Positions 33,018-41,366 of a DNA stretch of 64,000 nt are shown piece after piece. Both the position numbers and the translations under genes were made by a program. The DNA lies in NCBI GenBank assembly GCA_964493325.1, contig CAZBMD010000002.1:193930-257929 (forward strand). Reading direction: 5' to 3'. The DNA comes from CAZBMD01 sp964493325. Lineage in GTDB: Bacteria > Babelota > Babeliae > Babelales > RVW-14. Below the pieces are notes generated by a model. The model saw only the letters and a list, made by a program, of their open reading frames with translations, had not been told where the DNA came from and did not search any database. Each line of letters starts with the position of its first letter. Position 1 is the stretch's first letter.

Positions 33018-33992
33018 ATGATAGCTGTAGATGTTATGGGCGGAGACCATGCTCCTGGCGCGATAATTGCAGGAGCGTTGCAAGCTGCTCAAACAGGTAT
33101 TTCAGTTCTTTTGGTAGGCCCAAAAGTGGCAATTATTCAGGCTCTTGAGTGTGCTGATGCTCAGTGGCAACGTTATCCCATCTCGCTGCTTGATGCGCTT
33201 GATGTGGTGGCAATGGATGATGATCCCATTCTTGGTGTTAGAAAAAAACCCAATTCATCGCTTGTCCAAGCTGTTATGAGTGTCAAGAAAGGCGACGCTC
33301 AGGCGGTTCTTTCGGCCGGAAATTCGGGCGCCTTAATGGTTGCGGCATCCTTTTTGCTGGGCAAAGCTGAAGGGGTTGAACGACCGGCTATTGCAGGTTT
33401 TTTGCCTGCTACAAGTGGTTATGTTCTAGCCCTGGATCTGGGTGCAAACGTTCAGGTGCGGTCGGAGCATCTGTACTCATTTGCTCATATGGGGGCAGCC
33501 TACTTGGAGCGTAACTTTGGCGTGATAAATCCTCGTGTGGCCCTGTTGTCTAACGGTCACGAGGAAGGCAAAGGCACACAGGTGATCAAAGAGGCGCATG
33601 CTCTTCTCAAACAATCACACATTAATTTTATCGGAAATGCTGAGCCGTCCCATGTCATAAACCATGATATGGATGTTATTGTTTGTGATGGTTTTGCGGG
33701 CAATGTGCTTTTAAAAACATGTGAAGCTGTTTTTGAGTGGGCGTGCCAACTTGCAGCTCAAAACATTCATCGTGCGCAGAATCAGTTGCCGCAAAATGTT
33801 GCGCAGAGCATCGCAGAAAACGTGGTAGAAAGTATGCACGAAAAAGCAGGTCATAAAAAACTGAGTGGGGCATCTTTGATTGGGGTTAATGGCCACGTTA
33901 TTGTGTGTCATGGCAATTCAGATGCGGCGGCTATTGCAAGAGCTATAACTTTTGCATGGTCTATTGTGCAGCAAAAAAATGTTTTAATGTAA
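33018..33992 (+). CDS. plsX: Phosphate acyltransferase PlsX
   Basis: PlsX makes acyl-phosphate from acyl-ACP for phospholipid synthesis. The 324-residue protein begins with the family start MIAVDVMGGDHAPGAIIAGA and has SAGNSGALMVAASFLLG near residue 100, then NGHEEGKG and VCDGFAGNVLLKTCEA. Length is standard. It starts a run of plsX, a TPR protein, gltX, fabD, fabG, acpP and fabF. Confidence 0.95.
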   Translation: MIAVDVMGGDHAPGAIIAGALQAAQTGISVLLVGPKVAIIQALECADAQWQRYPISLLDALDVVAMDDDPILGVRKKPNSSLVQAVMSVKKGDAQAVLSAGNSGALMVAASFLLGKAEGVERPAIAGFLPATSGYVLALDLGANVQVRSEHLYSFAHMGAAYLERNFGVINPRVALLSNGHEEGKGTQVIKEAHALLKQSHINFIGNAEPSHVINHDMDVIVCDGFAGNVLLKTCEAVFEWACQLAAQNIHRAQNQLPQNVAQSIAENVVESMHEKAGHKKLSGASLIGVNGHVIVCHGNSDAAAIARAITFAWSIVQQKNVLM

Positions 33993-34030
33993 ATTTTCGT
34001 GGTTATAAATAAAAGTACAAGGAGAGTTTT

Positions 34031-34762
34031 ATGGATCTTTCACAAAATTTTATCGCTCAGTGGATTGATTGCGTTATTAATGCCGCTCTTAGAAATAAAA
34101 AACAGGTGTTGCTTGGATTTGTATTGGTTGCTCTTTTGGTTGCCGGATTTTTTGGGCACTCGTGGTATGCAAAGCAACAAGCAATAAGCGCTCATCGAAC
34201 ATTGGTTGAGGCGATGAAAGTTCTCGAAGCACCAATCAAAAAAAGTTCTTCCAAAAAAAATTCTGATGAAATTTCATTTGCAACATCTGATGAAAAGTGG
34301 ACCAAAGTAGAAGAGGTATTTGCTCAAGGGTATTCCCAGTACAAGTACACGGGCCTTGCTCCTATGTTCTTGGTGTACCAATCTCAAGCAAGCATAAATC
34401 TTGGCAAACATGATGAAGCAATTTCATTACTTAAAGATGCTATAGCTCTGATGAAGAATACTGATATCCAAGATTATTTCCGCGTAAAACTAGCGCTTCT
34501 TTCTATCGACAGCGAGCGCGATGACCTTAAACAAAAAGGGCTTCAAGATTTGCGTGCACTTGCCGAAAATATTAGCAGTGCTGCTCAAGAGTTTGCGCTC
34601 TATGAAATTGGATTATACTTCTGGGACGAAAAAGATTTTGGACAAGCGCGTAGTTATTGGCAGCAATTGTTGGTAAAATTTGCCGGCAGAAATGCTCGTT
34701 CTGGTAGCTCGTTTGTACCATTGGTTAAACAAAAGTTATCACTTATCACCGTAGAGAACTAA
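34031..34762 (+). CDS. Membrane-anchored TPR-like protein
   Basis: The 243-residue protein has a single N-terminal membrane helix (residues about 27-44, VLLGFVLVALLVAGFFG) followed by a helical TPR-like domain with repeats such as HDEAISLLKDAIALMKN and DFGQARSYWQQLLVKF. The layout is similar to YfgM-type (TPR_21) proteins, which associate with the Sec translocon and periplasmic chaperones. The stop is directly followed by the gltX start with no gap. The function is not established. Confidence 0.7.
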   Translation: MDLSQNFIAQWIDCVINAALRNKKQVLLGFVLVALLVAGFFGHSWYAKQQAISAHRTLVEAMKVLEAPIKKSSSKKNSDEISFATSDEKWTKVEEVFAQGYSQYKYTGLAPMFLVYQSQASINLGKHDEAISLLKDAIALMKNTDIQDYFRVKLALLSIDSERDDLKQKGLQDLRALAENISSAAQEFALYEIGLYFWDEKDFGQARSYWQQLLVKFAGRNARSGSSFVPLVKQKLSLITVEN

Positions 34763-36184
34763 ATGAATTTACCTGTTCGTGTCCGTTTTGCACCATCGCC
34801 AACCGGTCATTTGCACATCGGAAGTGTGCGCGCTGCCATGTTCAACTGGATATTTGCCAGGCACTCTGGAGGAGCCTATCTTTTGCGTGTCGAAGACACC
34901 GATTTATTGCGCTCTAAAAAAGAATACCTAGAATCACAACTTGCGTCACTTGCCTGGTTTGGCTTGTTGCCAGACGAGGATATTGTATATCAAATGTCGC
35001 GTGCTGCAGAGCATGTCAAAGCGGCGCAGGATCTGATGAATAAGGGGTTTGCATACCCATGTTTTTGTCAGCCGCGTGATGCAGACGAGGTGGTAGAAGA
35101 TCTCGAGCAGGGGATAGGAAACAAATATGCAGGTACGTGCAGAAACAAAGAATTTTCTCTGCGCGACCTGCAGCAACCTTATGCTATTCGATTTAAAGTT
35201 CCCGACAATCTGACGTCGGTTGAATTTCAAGATGTTATTCGTGGCAAAATTAGCATCGCTGCAGACCAGCTTGATGATTTTGTTATCATCAGACGCGACG
35301 GGTCGCCCATCTATAATTTCTGTGTAGTCGTTGATGACATTTTTATGAATATTACCCATGTCATTCGGGGTGAAGATCATATTTCTAACACCCACAAACA
35401 GGTTCTTTTTTACAAAGCACTTGGAGCCCCAGTTCCTCTTTTTGCGCATTTGCCGCTTATCCTTGGACAAGCAGGTAACAAACTAAGCAAGCGTGATGCC
35501 TCTGTTTCGGTTGAAGAGTATCGTGCGCAAGGATTTATGGCAGATGCACTTTTTAACTACCTTGTTCGTCTTGGTTGGTCGCATGGAGATCAAGAGGTAT
35601 TTTCGCGCGAGCAAATGGTAGAAGCATTTGAATTAGAGAATGTTGGCAAAAAGGGTGCCATCTTTGATATAAAAAAACTCTTGTGGCTCAACGGTGTCTA
35701 CATCAGACAAAGTAGTGCAGAAACGCTGCTTGAAGAAATCAGAAAGATGGATGCTTCGGTGCACCAACAACTTGAATCACTCTGGGAGCGCGCAAAGCTT
35801 TATAGCCTTATTGACCAATACAAGCAGCGAGCAACAACGCTTGTAGATCTTGCTTCAGGCATCATAGCGCTTGCCAGTGACCCAGCAGCATACGACCTGT
35901 CGCTTATTGAGAAATGGCGAACGGAAAAGACGGGTACCTTGCTGGCTGCGTTTGATGAGGCGCTTGCAGCAATGCCTAACCCAGAGCATGATCAGCTTTT
36001 GTCCGCTGCAAAAGTGATTTGCGAGGCTCATAGCGATAAGCTTGTCAGCATTGCCCAGCCGCTGCGACTTGCACTCACCGGCTCTGTTCAAAGCCCGGGT
36101 GTGTTTGAGCTTATTCAAATTATGGGTAAAGAAATTTCTAAGCGGCGCATTCATGCAATGATGAAAAGTTTGTCTTTGCAGTAA
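34763..36184 (+). CDS. gltX: Glutamate-tRNA ligase
   Basis: A class I aminoacyl-tRNA synthetase that charges tRNA with Glu. The HIGH-like motif (PSPTGHLHIGSVRAAMFN, residues 12-28) and the KMSKS-like motif KLSKRDASVS near residue 240 are present; the 473 residues match the family. It starts right after the TPR gene stop and precedes fabD by 34 bases. It sits inside a fatty-acid gene cluster where fabH would commonly be. Confidence 0.96.
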   Translation: MNLPVRVRFAPSPTGHLHIGSVRAAMFNWIFARHSGGAYLLRVEDTDLLRSKKEYLESQLASLAWFGLLPDEDIVYQMSRAAEHVKAAQDLMNKGFAYPCFCQPRDADEVVEDLEQGIGNKYAGTCRNKEFSLRDLQQPYAIRFKVPDNLTSVEFQDVIRGKISIAADQLDDFVIIRRDGSPIYNFCVVVDDIFMNITHVIRGEDHISNTHKQVLFYKALGAPVPLFAHLPLILGQAGNKLSKRDASVSVEEYRAQGFMADALFNYLVRLGWSHGDQEVFSREQMVEAFELENVGKKGAIFDIKKLLWLNGVYIRQSSAETLLEEIRKMDASVHQQLESLWERAKLYSLIDQYKQRATTLVDLASGIIALASDPAAYDLSLIEKWRTEKTGTLLAAFDEALAAMPNPEHDQLLSAAKVICEAHSDKLVSIAQPLRLALTGSVQSPGVFELIQIMGKEISKRRIHAMMKSLSLQ

Positions 36185-36218
36185 TCAGAAGCAGGCTCAA
36201 AAAAAAGAGGGTGATTGC

Positions 36219-37322
36219 ATGAAAATAGGAATGATTTTTCCTGGTCAAGGAGCACAATTTCTTGGTATGGCCAAAGAGATGTACGACCGCGAGCGTATTG
36301 TTCAGGAGTACTTTGAACAGGCATCAAGCTGTCTTGAACAAAATTTTGTCCGTCTTTGTTTTGCCTCATCAGAGCGCGAGTTGCGCGAGACGGTAAATGC
36401 TCAGACCTCTATCTTTTTGGTGAGCGCTGCGCTCACCGTTCTTCTTAAAGAAAAATATCAAATTACACCAGACATTGTTGCTGGACATAGCTCCGGTGAG
36501 TATGCTGCAATTTTTGCAGCAGGGGGCATGAATTTTGCCGATGCGCTCTACCTTCTTAAAAAACGATCATTGTTTATGGAAGAAGCAACGCATGAATTTC
36601 CAGGCAGTATGATAGCCGTTGTTGGGTTGCCTCACGATGATGTAAAAAAAATCTGCGATCGTTATGATGATCCTGATGGCATCACACACGTTGCCGAAAT
36701 TGTAAACTTCAATTCGCCACATCAATTTGTTGTTTCAGGCACCACGGCTGAGCTTGAATCAGTTGCATCAGATGTTCGTGCTGCGGGTGGTAAAGTTTTG
36801 CCACTCAATGTTTCGGGAGCTTTTCATTCTCGCTTGATGCGCAAAGCAGAAGAACTTTTTTCTGCCTACATGGTCAAAGTTGATTTCAAAGATCTTGCTG
36901 TTCCCCTGGTCAACAACATCAACGCGCAACTTGTCACCGTGAATGAGCAGATAAAAGAATCGGTAGTTAAGCAGATGAGTGGCCATGTTCTGTGGTGGCC
37001 TTCAATGCAGAATTTTAAAGATTGCGATGTGATTGTTGAAGTTGGTCCTCAAAATAAACTTTCAAAAATTCTCAAACGTGAATGGCCTGATAAAAAAATT
37101 ACATCAATTGGCACACCTGGTGAGTTTGAAACGTTTCTTAGCTGGCTTGGCAAAGATGTAGAAAAATCTGAGCTTGAAATTGATCTTGAGGTAGAAAAAC
37201 AAGAAAAAAATGAAACAAAATCAGAACCAAAAGCTCAGGTGCAAAAAAATAGGCTGCAAGATTCAGAAAAAGAGATAGAAGAAACAATTATTTCAGAAAA
37301 AGAAAACGAAAATAAAGAGTAA
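36219..37322 (+). CDS. fabD: Malonyl-CoA:ACP transacylase with a charged C-terminal tail
   Basis: The enzyme loads malonyl groups on ACP. The start GMIFPGQGAQFLGMA and the active-site GHSSGEYAA near residue 90 are intact, with FHSRLM near 204 and VEVGPQNKLSKILKR near 270. Residues about 312-367 form a Lys/Glu-rich tail (EVEKQEKNETKSEPKAQVQK and onward) not seen in typical FabD of about 310 residues. Its stop overlaps the fabG ATG (TAATG), so translation is coupled. Confidence 0.94.
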   Translation: MKIGMIFPGQGAQFLGMAKEMYDRERIVQEYFEQASSCLEQNFVRLCFASSERELRETVNAQTSIFLVSAALTVLLKEKYQITPDIVAGHSSGEYAAIFAAGGMNFADALYLLKKRSLFMEEATHEFPGSMIAVVGLPHDDVKKICDRYDDPDGITHVAEIVNFNSPHQFVVSGTTAELESVASDVRAAGGKVLPLNVSGAFHSRLMRKAEELFSAYMVKVDFKDLAVPLVNNINAQLVTVNEQIKESVVKQMSGHVLWWPSMQNFKDCDVIVEVGPQNKLSKILKREWPDKKITSIGTPGEFETFLSWLGKDVEKSELEIDLEVEKQEKNETKSEPKAQVQKNRLQDSEKEIEETIISEKENENKE

Positions 37323-38071
37323 TGCAAATAACACAAAAAAAAACGGCGCTTGTCACCGGCGGGCTGCAAGGAATTGGTTATGCCATTGCGCAGCACCTGC
37401 ATGCACGCGGCGATCAGGTTTTTATCTTTGACCGGCTGCCACTGTCAGACGTAGCGGTAGAAAAAATAACCGCCAGTGGCATGATTTATCTGCAGGTGGA
37501 TATTGGCAGTCTTGCATCAATCATTGCTGGATTTACAAACGTGCACACACAGCTTGAAGCTTGCGGTAAGCAATCGCTTGATATTCTTGTCAACAACGCC
37601 GGCGTAACTCGTGATGGGCTTGCGCTTCGCTTGTCCGAAGAACAGTGGGATACCGTGCTTGATGTCAACCTGAAGGGTGCATTTTTCTGTTCACAGCAAG
37701 CGCTTAAGCGGATGATCAAACAAAATCTGAGCTACATTGTTAACATCAGTTCAATTGTTGGAAGTACCGGTAATGCGGGGCAAACAAATTACGCAGCAAG
37801 TAAAGCAGGGCTATGCGCCATGACCAAATCGCTTGCTTTGGAGTATGCAAGCAGAGGCGTACGCGTGAACGCTGTTGCTCCTGGTTTTATTCAAACCGCG
37901 ATGACGGCAAAATTATCTGACGCTACTGTTCAAGAGGCGCTTGCGCGCATCCCGCTCAAAGTGGCAGGGACTCCTGATGATATTGCTGCTCTTGTTGCGT
38001 TTCTTACTTCGGGCAGTGCGGATTACATCACCGGCCAAGTGCTTCACGTTAATGGTGGCATGGCGTCATAA
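37322..38071 (+). CDS. fabG: 3-oxoacyl-ACP reductase
   Basis: An SDR-family reductase of the elongation cycle. The cofactor-binding TGGLQGIGYAIA at residues 12-24, NNAGVTRDGLALRL near 92, the catalytic Ser in NISSIVGSTGNAG near 142 and Tyr-Lys in NYAASKAG near 156 are all present. The 249 residues are standard. It overlaps fabD by one base and is followed after 127 bases by acpP. Confidence 0.95.
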   Translation: MQITQKKTALVTGGLQGIGYAIAQHLHARGDQVFIFDRLPLSDVAVEKITASGMIYLQVDIGSLASIIAGFTNVHTQLEACGKQSLDILVNNAGVTRDGLALRLSEEQWDTVLDVNLKGAFFCSQQALKRMIKQNLSYIVNISSIVGSTGNAGQTNYAASKAGLCAMTKSLALEYASRGVRVNAVAPGFIQTAMTAKLSDATVQEALARIPLKVAGTPDDIAALVAFLTSGSADYITGQVLHVNGGMAS

Positions 38072-38198
38072 GATGTTTCTGGTAAAGATTTCTGTGGAAA
38101 ATTTTTTCAAAATCATTTAGCTTTACGGCACTGAGCATTTTTAATGCAATTCATTGATCTGTAAATTTTTGTTACTCAAAGCATGAGGAGATACGATT

Positions 38199-38447
38199 AT
38201 GGCATTTTCTAGAGAAGATACACTGCAAAAAGTTGGTGTTATTATTGCTGAAAAATTGAGCATGCCTGCAGAAAATATCAAAGCAGAAGCAACCTTTAAA
38301 GATCTTGGTGCCGACTCCCTTGATGTTGTTGAAATCATCATGAGCTTTGAAGAAACTTTTGGCATCGAAATTCATGATGAAGATGCAGAAAAAATCAAAA
38401 CAGTAAACGAAGCGGTGGATCTTATTCACAAGGCTCGTACGAAGTAA
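38199..38447 (+). CDS. acpP: Acyl carrier protein
   Basis: The 82-residue ACP carries the growing acyl chain on a phosphopantetheine attached to the Ser of GADSLDVVEIIM near residue 39. Acidic helix II (DVVEIIMSFEETFGIEI) is conserved. The ATG follows a GAGGAGA element. It lies between fabG and fabF, 11 bases from the latter. Confidence 0.96.
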   Translation: MAFSREDTLQKVGVIIAEKLSMPAENIKAEATFKDLGADSLDVVEIIMSFEETFGIEIHDEDAEKIKTVNEAVDLIHKARTK

Positions 38448-38458
38448 TTCGTCCAAGC

Positions 38459-39724
38459 ATGACACATAAGCATCGTGTTGCTATCACAGGGATCGGCCTT
38501 GTCTCCCCGCTTGGTAATTCAACACAGGACACATGGCAGGCCGTTCTTTCTGGAAAATCTGGTATCACGCATCAGGACCGATACCCCATGCCCGGTTATC
38601 CGTGCCAGGTAGCAGGGTTGGTCCGTGGTGAGCAAGAGCTTCTTGATGCAGCACTTTCGCTTAAGCATCAAACCAAAACCGATCGTTTTATTCACCTTGC
38701 GCTCATTGCGGGCAGAGAAGCGATGATACATGCTGGGCTTTCAACTCAATTTCCTAACGATCGAACGCGCTTTGGTTCGTACGTTGGCGTTGGGATTGGC
38801 GGCCTTGCTTCAATAGGCCAGGCGGTTCTTGACCTTCATGAACATGGCTACAAAAAAGTTTCTCCTTTTGTAATCCCCAAATCAATCAATAATCAGGCGG
38901 CAGGCTGGCTTTCGATGCAGTGGGACCTGCAGGGCCCGTCGTTAGCGCTCACGAGTGCCTGTGCCTCAAGCGGCGATGCCATTGGCGTGGCATTTAGAGC
39001 AATCAAAGATGGTTATGCCGATTACATGCTCACTGGTGGAACCGAGAGCTGTGTGGTTCCTGTAGCCATAGCAGGCTTTGGCAACATGCGCGCGCTGTCA
39101 ACTTGGACTGGTGACCCCAAGCGTGCTAGTCGTCCGTTTGATAAGCAGCGTTCTGGTTTTGTTATGGCCGAAGGTGCTGCAATGCTGGTTCTTGAGCGTA
39201 TGGACCTTGCTGTTGCACGTGGCGCCGATATAGTTGCCGAGATAGTTGGCTACGGAGCAACGTCTGATGCGCACCATATCACCGCTATGCATCCAGAGGG
39301 GCGTGGCGCGGTTAGTGCAATCAATCTGGCCATGCACGAAGCAGGCCTTACCATCAATGATATTGGCTATGTCAATGCGCACGGAACATCAACCCTGATG
39401 AACGATCAAGTAGAAACTATGGTAATAAAAAAAGTTTTTGGTGATTTGTGTGCCAAAGACTATTCAGATCATCTACTGGTCAGCAGTACCAAATCAATGA
39501 CCGGTCACATGCTGGGAGCCGCAGGAGCTGCCGAAGCGGCGTTTACAGCGCTTGCTCTGCGCGATGGCATGTTTCCCCCAACCATCAATCTTGATGACCC
39601 CGACCCTTTGTGCGATCTTGATTACATTCCCCACACTGCTCGTAAAGCAACAGTGCAGAGTGCTATTTCAAACTCTTTTGGGTTTGGTGGAAGCAATGCT
39701 GTGCTCGCGCTCAAGAAATTTTAA
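38459..39724 (+). CDS. fabF: 3-oxoacyl-ACP synthase II
   Basis: KAS II condenses malonyl-ACP with acyl-ACP. The catalytic Cys lies in TSACASSGDA near residue 166, the two His in NAHGTST near 306 and TGHMLGAAG near 348. The 421 residues are standard. It ends the fatty-acid gene run and overlaps the convergent small secreted protein gene by 4 bases. Confidence 0.96.
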   Translation: MTHKHRVAITGIGLVSPLGNSTQDTWQAVLSGKSGITHQDRYPMPGYPCQVAGLVRGEQELLDAALSLKHQTKTDRFIHLALIAGREAMIHAGLSTQFPNDRTRFGSYVGVGIGGLASIGQAVLDLHEHGYKKVSPFVIPKSINNQAAGWLSMQWDLQGPSLALTSACASSGDAIGVAFRAIKDGYADYMLTGGTESCVVPVAIAGFGNMRALSTWTGDPKRASRPFDKQRSGFVMAEGAAMLVLERMDLAVARGADIVAEIVGYGATSDAHHITAMHPEGRGAVSAINLAMHEAGLTINDIGYVNAHGTSTLMNDQVETMVIKKVFGDLCAKDYSDHLLVSSTKSMTGHMLGAAGAAEAAFTALALRDGMFPPTINLDDPDPLCDLDYIPHTARKATVQSAISNSFGFGGSNAVLALKKF

Positions 39725-40089
39725 GGGGTATTTTTTTCTCTAAGAATCTCGCACAGCCAATCTAGCGGACAAGCGCCACTTTTTGGACTGCATTCTCTTT
39801 CACAATACAAGATGTCGGTTGGTAGAGTTGGTGTATTTTTATCTACAGCACTAAAGCCTGCTAATTTAGCTAATGATGATATTGATTGAATGCCACTAGG
39901 AGACATTTGTATGGTTGGTTCGCAACCATTTTTTTGTGCTGTTTCGATAAAATTTTGTAGGGTACTGGTATCAAGGAGCCTTTTCATTAATGTAAAATAT
40001 TTTGGTCTTTTATGAGAAAAGATTTCTGTTTTAGCTGTACTAACAACGAGTGTAACCACAAGAATAGTAGGTATTAGTTTTTTCAGCAT
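39721..40089 (-). CDS. Small secreted Cys-containing protein, unknown
   Basis: This 122-residue ORF starts at an ATG with AAGGGA upstream. It has a signal peptide (MLKKLIPTILVVTLVVSTAK). The mature part has six Cys, most near the C-terminus (CERECSPKSGACPLDWLC), suggesting disulfides. No family is recognised. It is convergent with fabF and overlaps its stop by 4 bases, and does not share an operon with its neighbour at 40241. Confidence 0.62.
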   Translation of the reverse strand: MLKKLIPTILVVTLVVSTAKTEIFSHKRPKYFTLMKRLLDTSTLQNFIETAQKNGCEPTIQMSPSGIQSISSLAKLAGFSAVDKNTPTLPTDILYCERECSPKSGACPLDWLCEILREKNTP

Positions 40090-40240
40090 AATAATCCCTT
40101 CAATTAAATATGAATGAATTGTTTATATGTTTGATAGAAATTAAATATAAATTATATCATGTTATATTTTATATCAAAAAGAAGTCAAACGCCTTCCTAT
40201 TAAGCTTTTTGGCATTGTGGTGGTTCGAGGCAGAGTTTGT

Positions 40241-41134
40241 CTACATCCTGTTGGTCAGTGGCTTACTAAAAACAGTTCCAGGCTCAGCGGCAAAGCATTC
40301 AATAAGTTCTTGTGAAAGATTGGGATTGCAATTTAATGCTTGCTCAGTTGCTACAGTTTCACCAGGAGGTGCTGGCGGTAGAGGCATTGTTCTAAAAAAT
40401 GCATCAACAAAATGAATATCCGGGTCATGCACCAGCATGTTGTCCTGATGGTTATTGGAATCGGCAATCCAAGTGACATCTTTAGTAAACAAAAGTGCAA
40501 TCCAGTGATGCTTTTTCTTATCAGGATAAGTGTTTATGCATAAAATTACCAGCAGCGGCTTACAAGGATTTGCTCTAAATCGATAGACTTGTAACAGGAC
40601 TTCTTTCAAGGTATAGCTGTTATTGGAATGAGTTTTTTGGCAGCAGGACTGCAGGTACGAAAGTGCTGTAACAAAGGCATTATTTTTTGGTTTTTGGAAT
40701 TCCGGATGAGTGTCAATAATTTTTTCAAGGTGTAACTTACTCAGATAGCCAAGGTTGCCACTTCTTTCTGTTTTAATTGTTTCAAGATGTTGGTTTTGAG
40801 AAAAAAAACCTTCAAATTTTTTCAGATAATCGTGGTGCTGTTGGGGTACGCGTCCTAGGAGCACATCGCCTATATTTTCCACAAATGATGGTTTGGCAGT
40901 AATTGGTTTTATCTTATTCATCAACGAATAGCCATTGTAAAGGGCAAAGAGCCCGCATAAACCGGTTTGCTCTTGAAAAATTTTACATTTTTGGTCAGCA
41001 GGTAAAAGATACTCGTAATCGCTCTGCATAGGAAACATCACTTGACCGAGAAGTGTTGTTGCAGACAAGGCTGAAAAAAATAAACATGAAGCAAGCGCTA
41101 CGCTTACTTTAAAATGGACAGAGACGTTTTTCAT
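40241..41134 (-). CDS. Secreted protein with a clan CA-like cysteine protease signature
   Basis: The 297-residue protein has a signal peptide (residues 1-25, MKNVSVHFKVSVALASCLFF and on). It also has an arrangement that fits papain-like or Josephin-type cysteine peptidases. Gln 54/56 and Cys 60 lie in FQEQTGLCGLFALYN, His 210 in KHHWIALLF, and Asp 225/Asn 227 in WIADSNN. The order Gln-Cys-His-Asp/Asn and the His-Trp followed about 15 residues later by an acid are as in Josephin and other clan CA deubiquitinases. No named family can be assigned by eye. Twelve or so Cys suggest an oxidising environment. Host ubiquitin as substrate is a hypothesis only. Confidence 0.55.
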   Translation of the reverse strand: MKNVSVHFKVSVALASCLFFSALSATTLLGQVMFPMQSDYEYLLPADQKCKIFQEQTGLCGLFALYNGYSLMNKIKPITAKPSFVENIGDVLLGRVPQQHHDYLKKFEGFFSQNQHLETIKTERSGNLGYLSKLHLEKIIDTHPEFQKPKNNAFVTALSYLQSCCQKTHSNNSYTLKEVLLQVYRFRANPCKPLLVILCINTYPDKKKHHWIALLFTKDVTWIADSNNHQDNMLVHDPDIHFVDAFFRTMPLPPAPPGETVATEQALNCNPNLSQELIECFAAEPGTVFSKPLTNRM

Positions 41135-41366
41135 CTGATTATTTTCTATGTGTTCAAAAAAATAATAAATATTAAATTGAAACTATTTTTATTAAAAATG
41201 CCGAATTCCGATAGTTTTGATTGTATTTTGTTTTTTTAAAATTGCAAATAACACCTGCGGATCGAATTTATTTTAATAATTTTATTGATTTTTGACTGTT
41301 TGGCTCATTAGCATGGATTTCGTGTAGTTCTGATCTTTTAGGAGATAATAAAGAGGAGAAGTTCGT

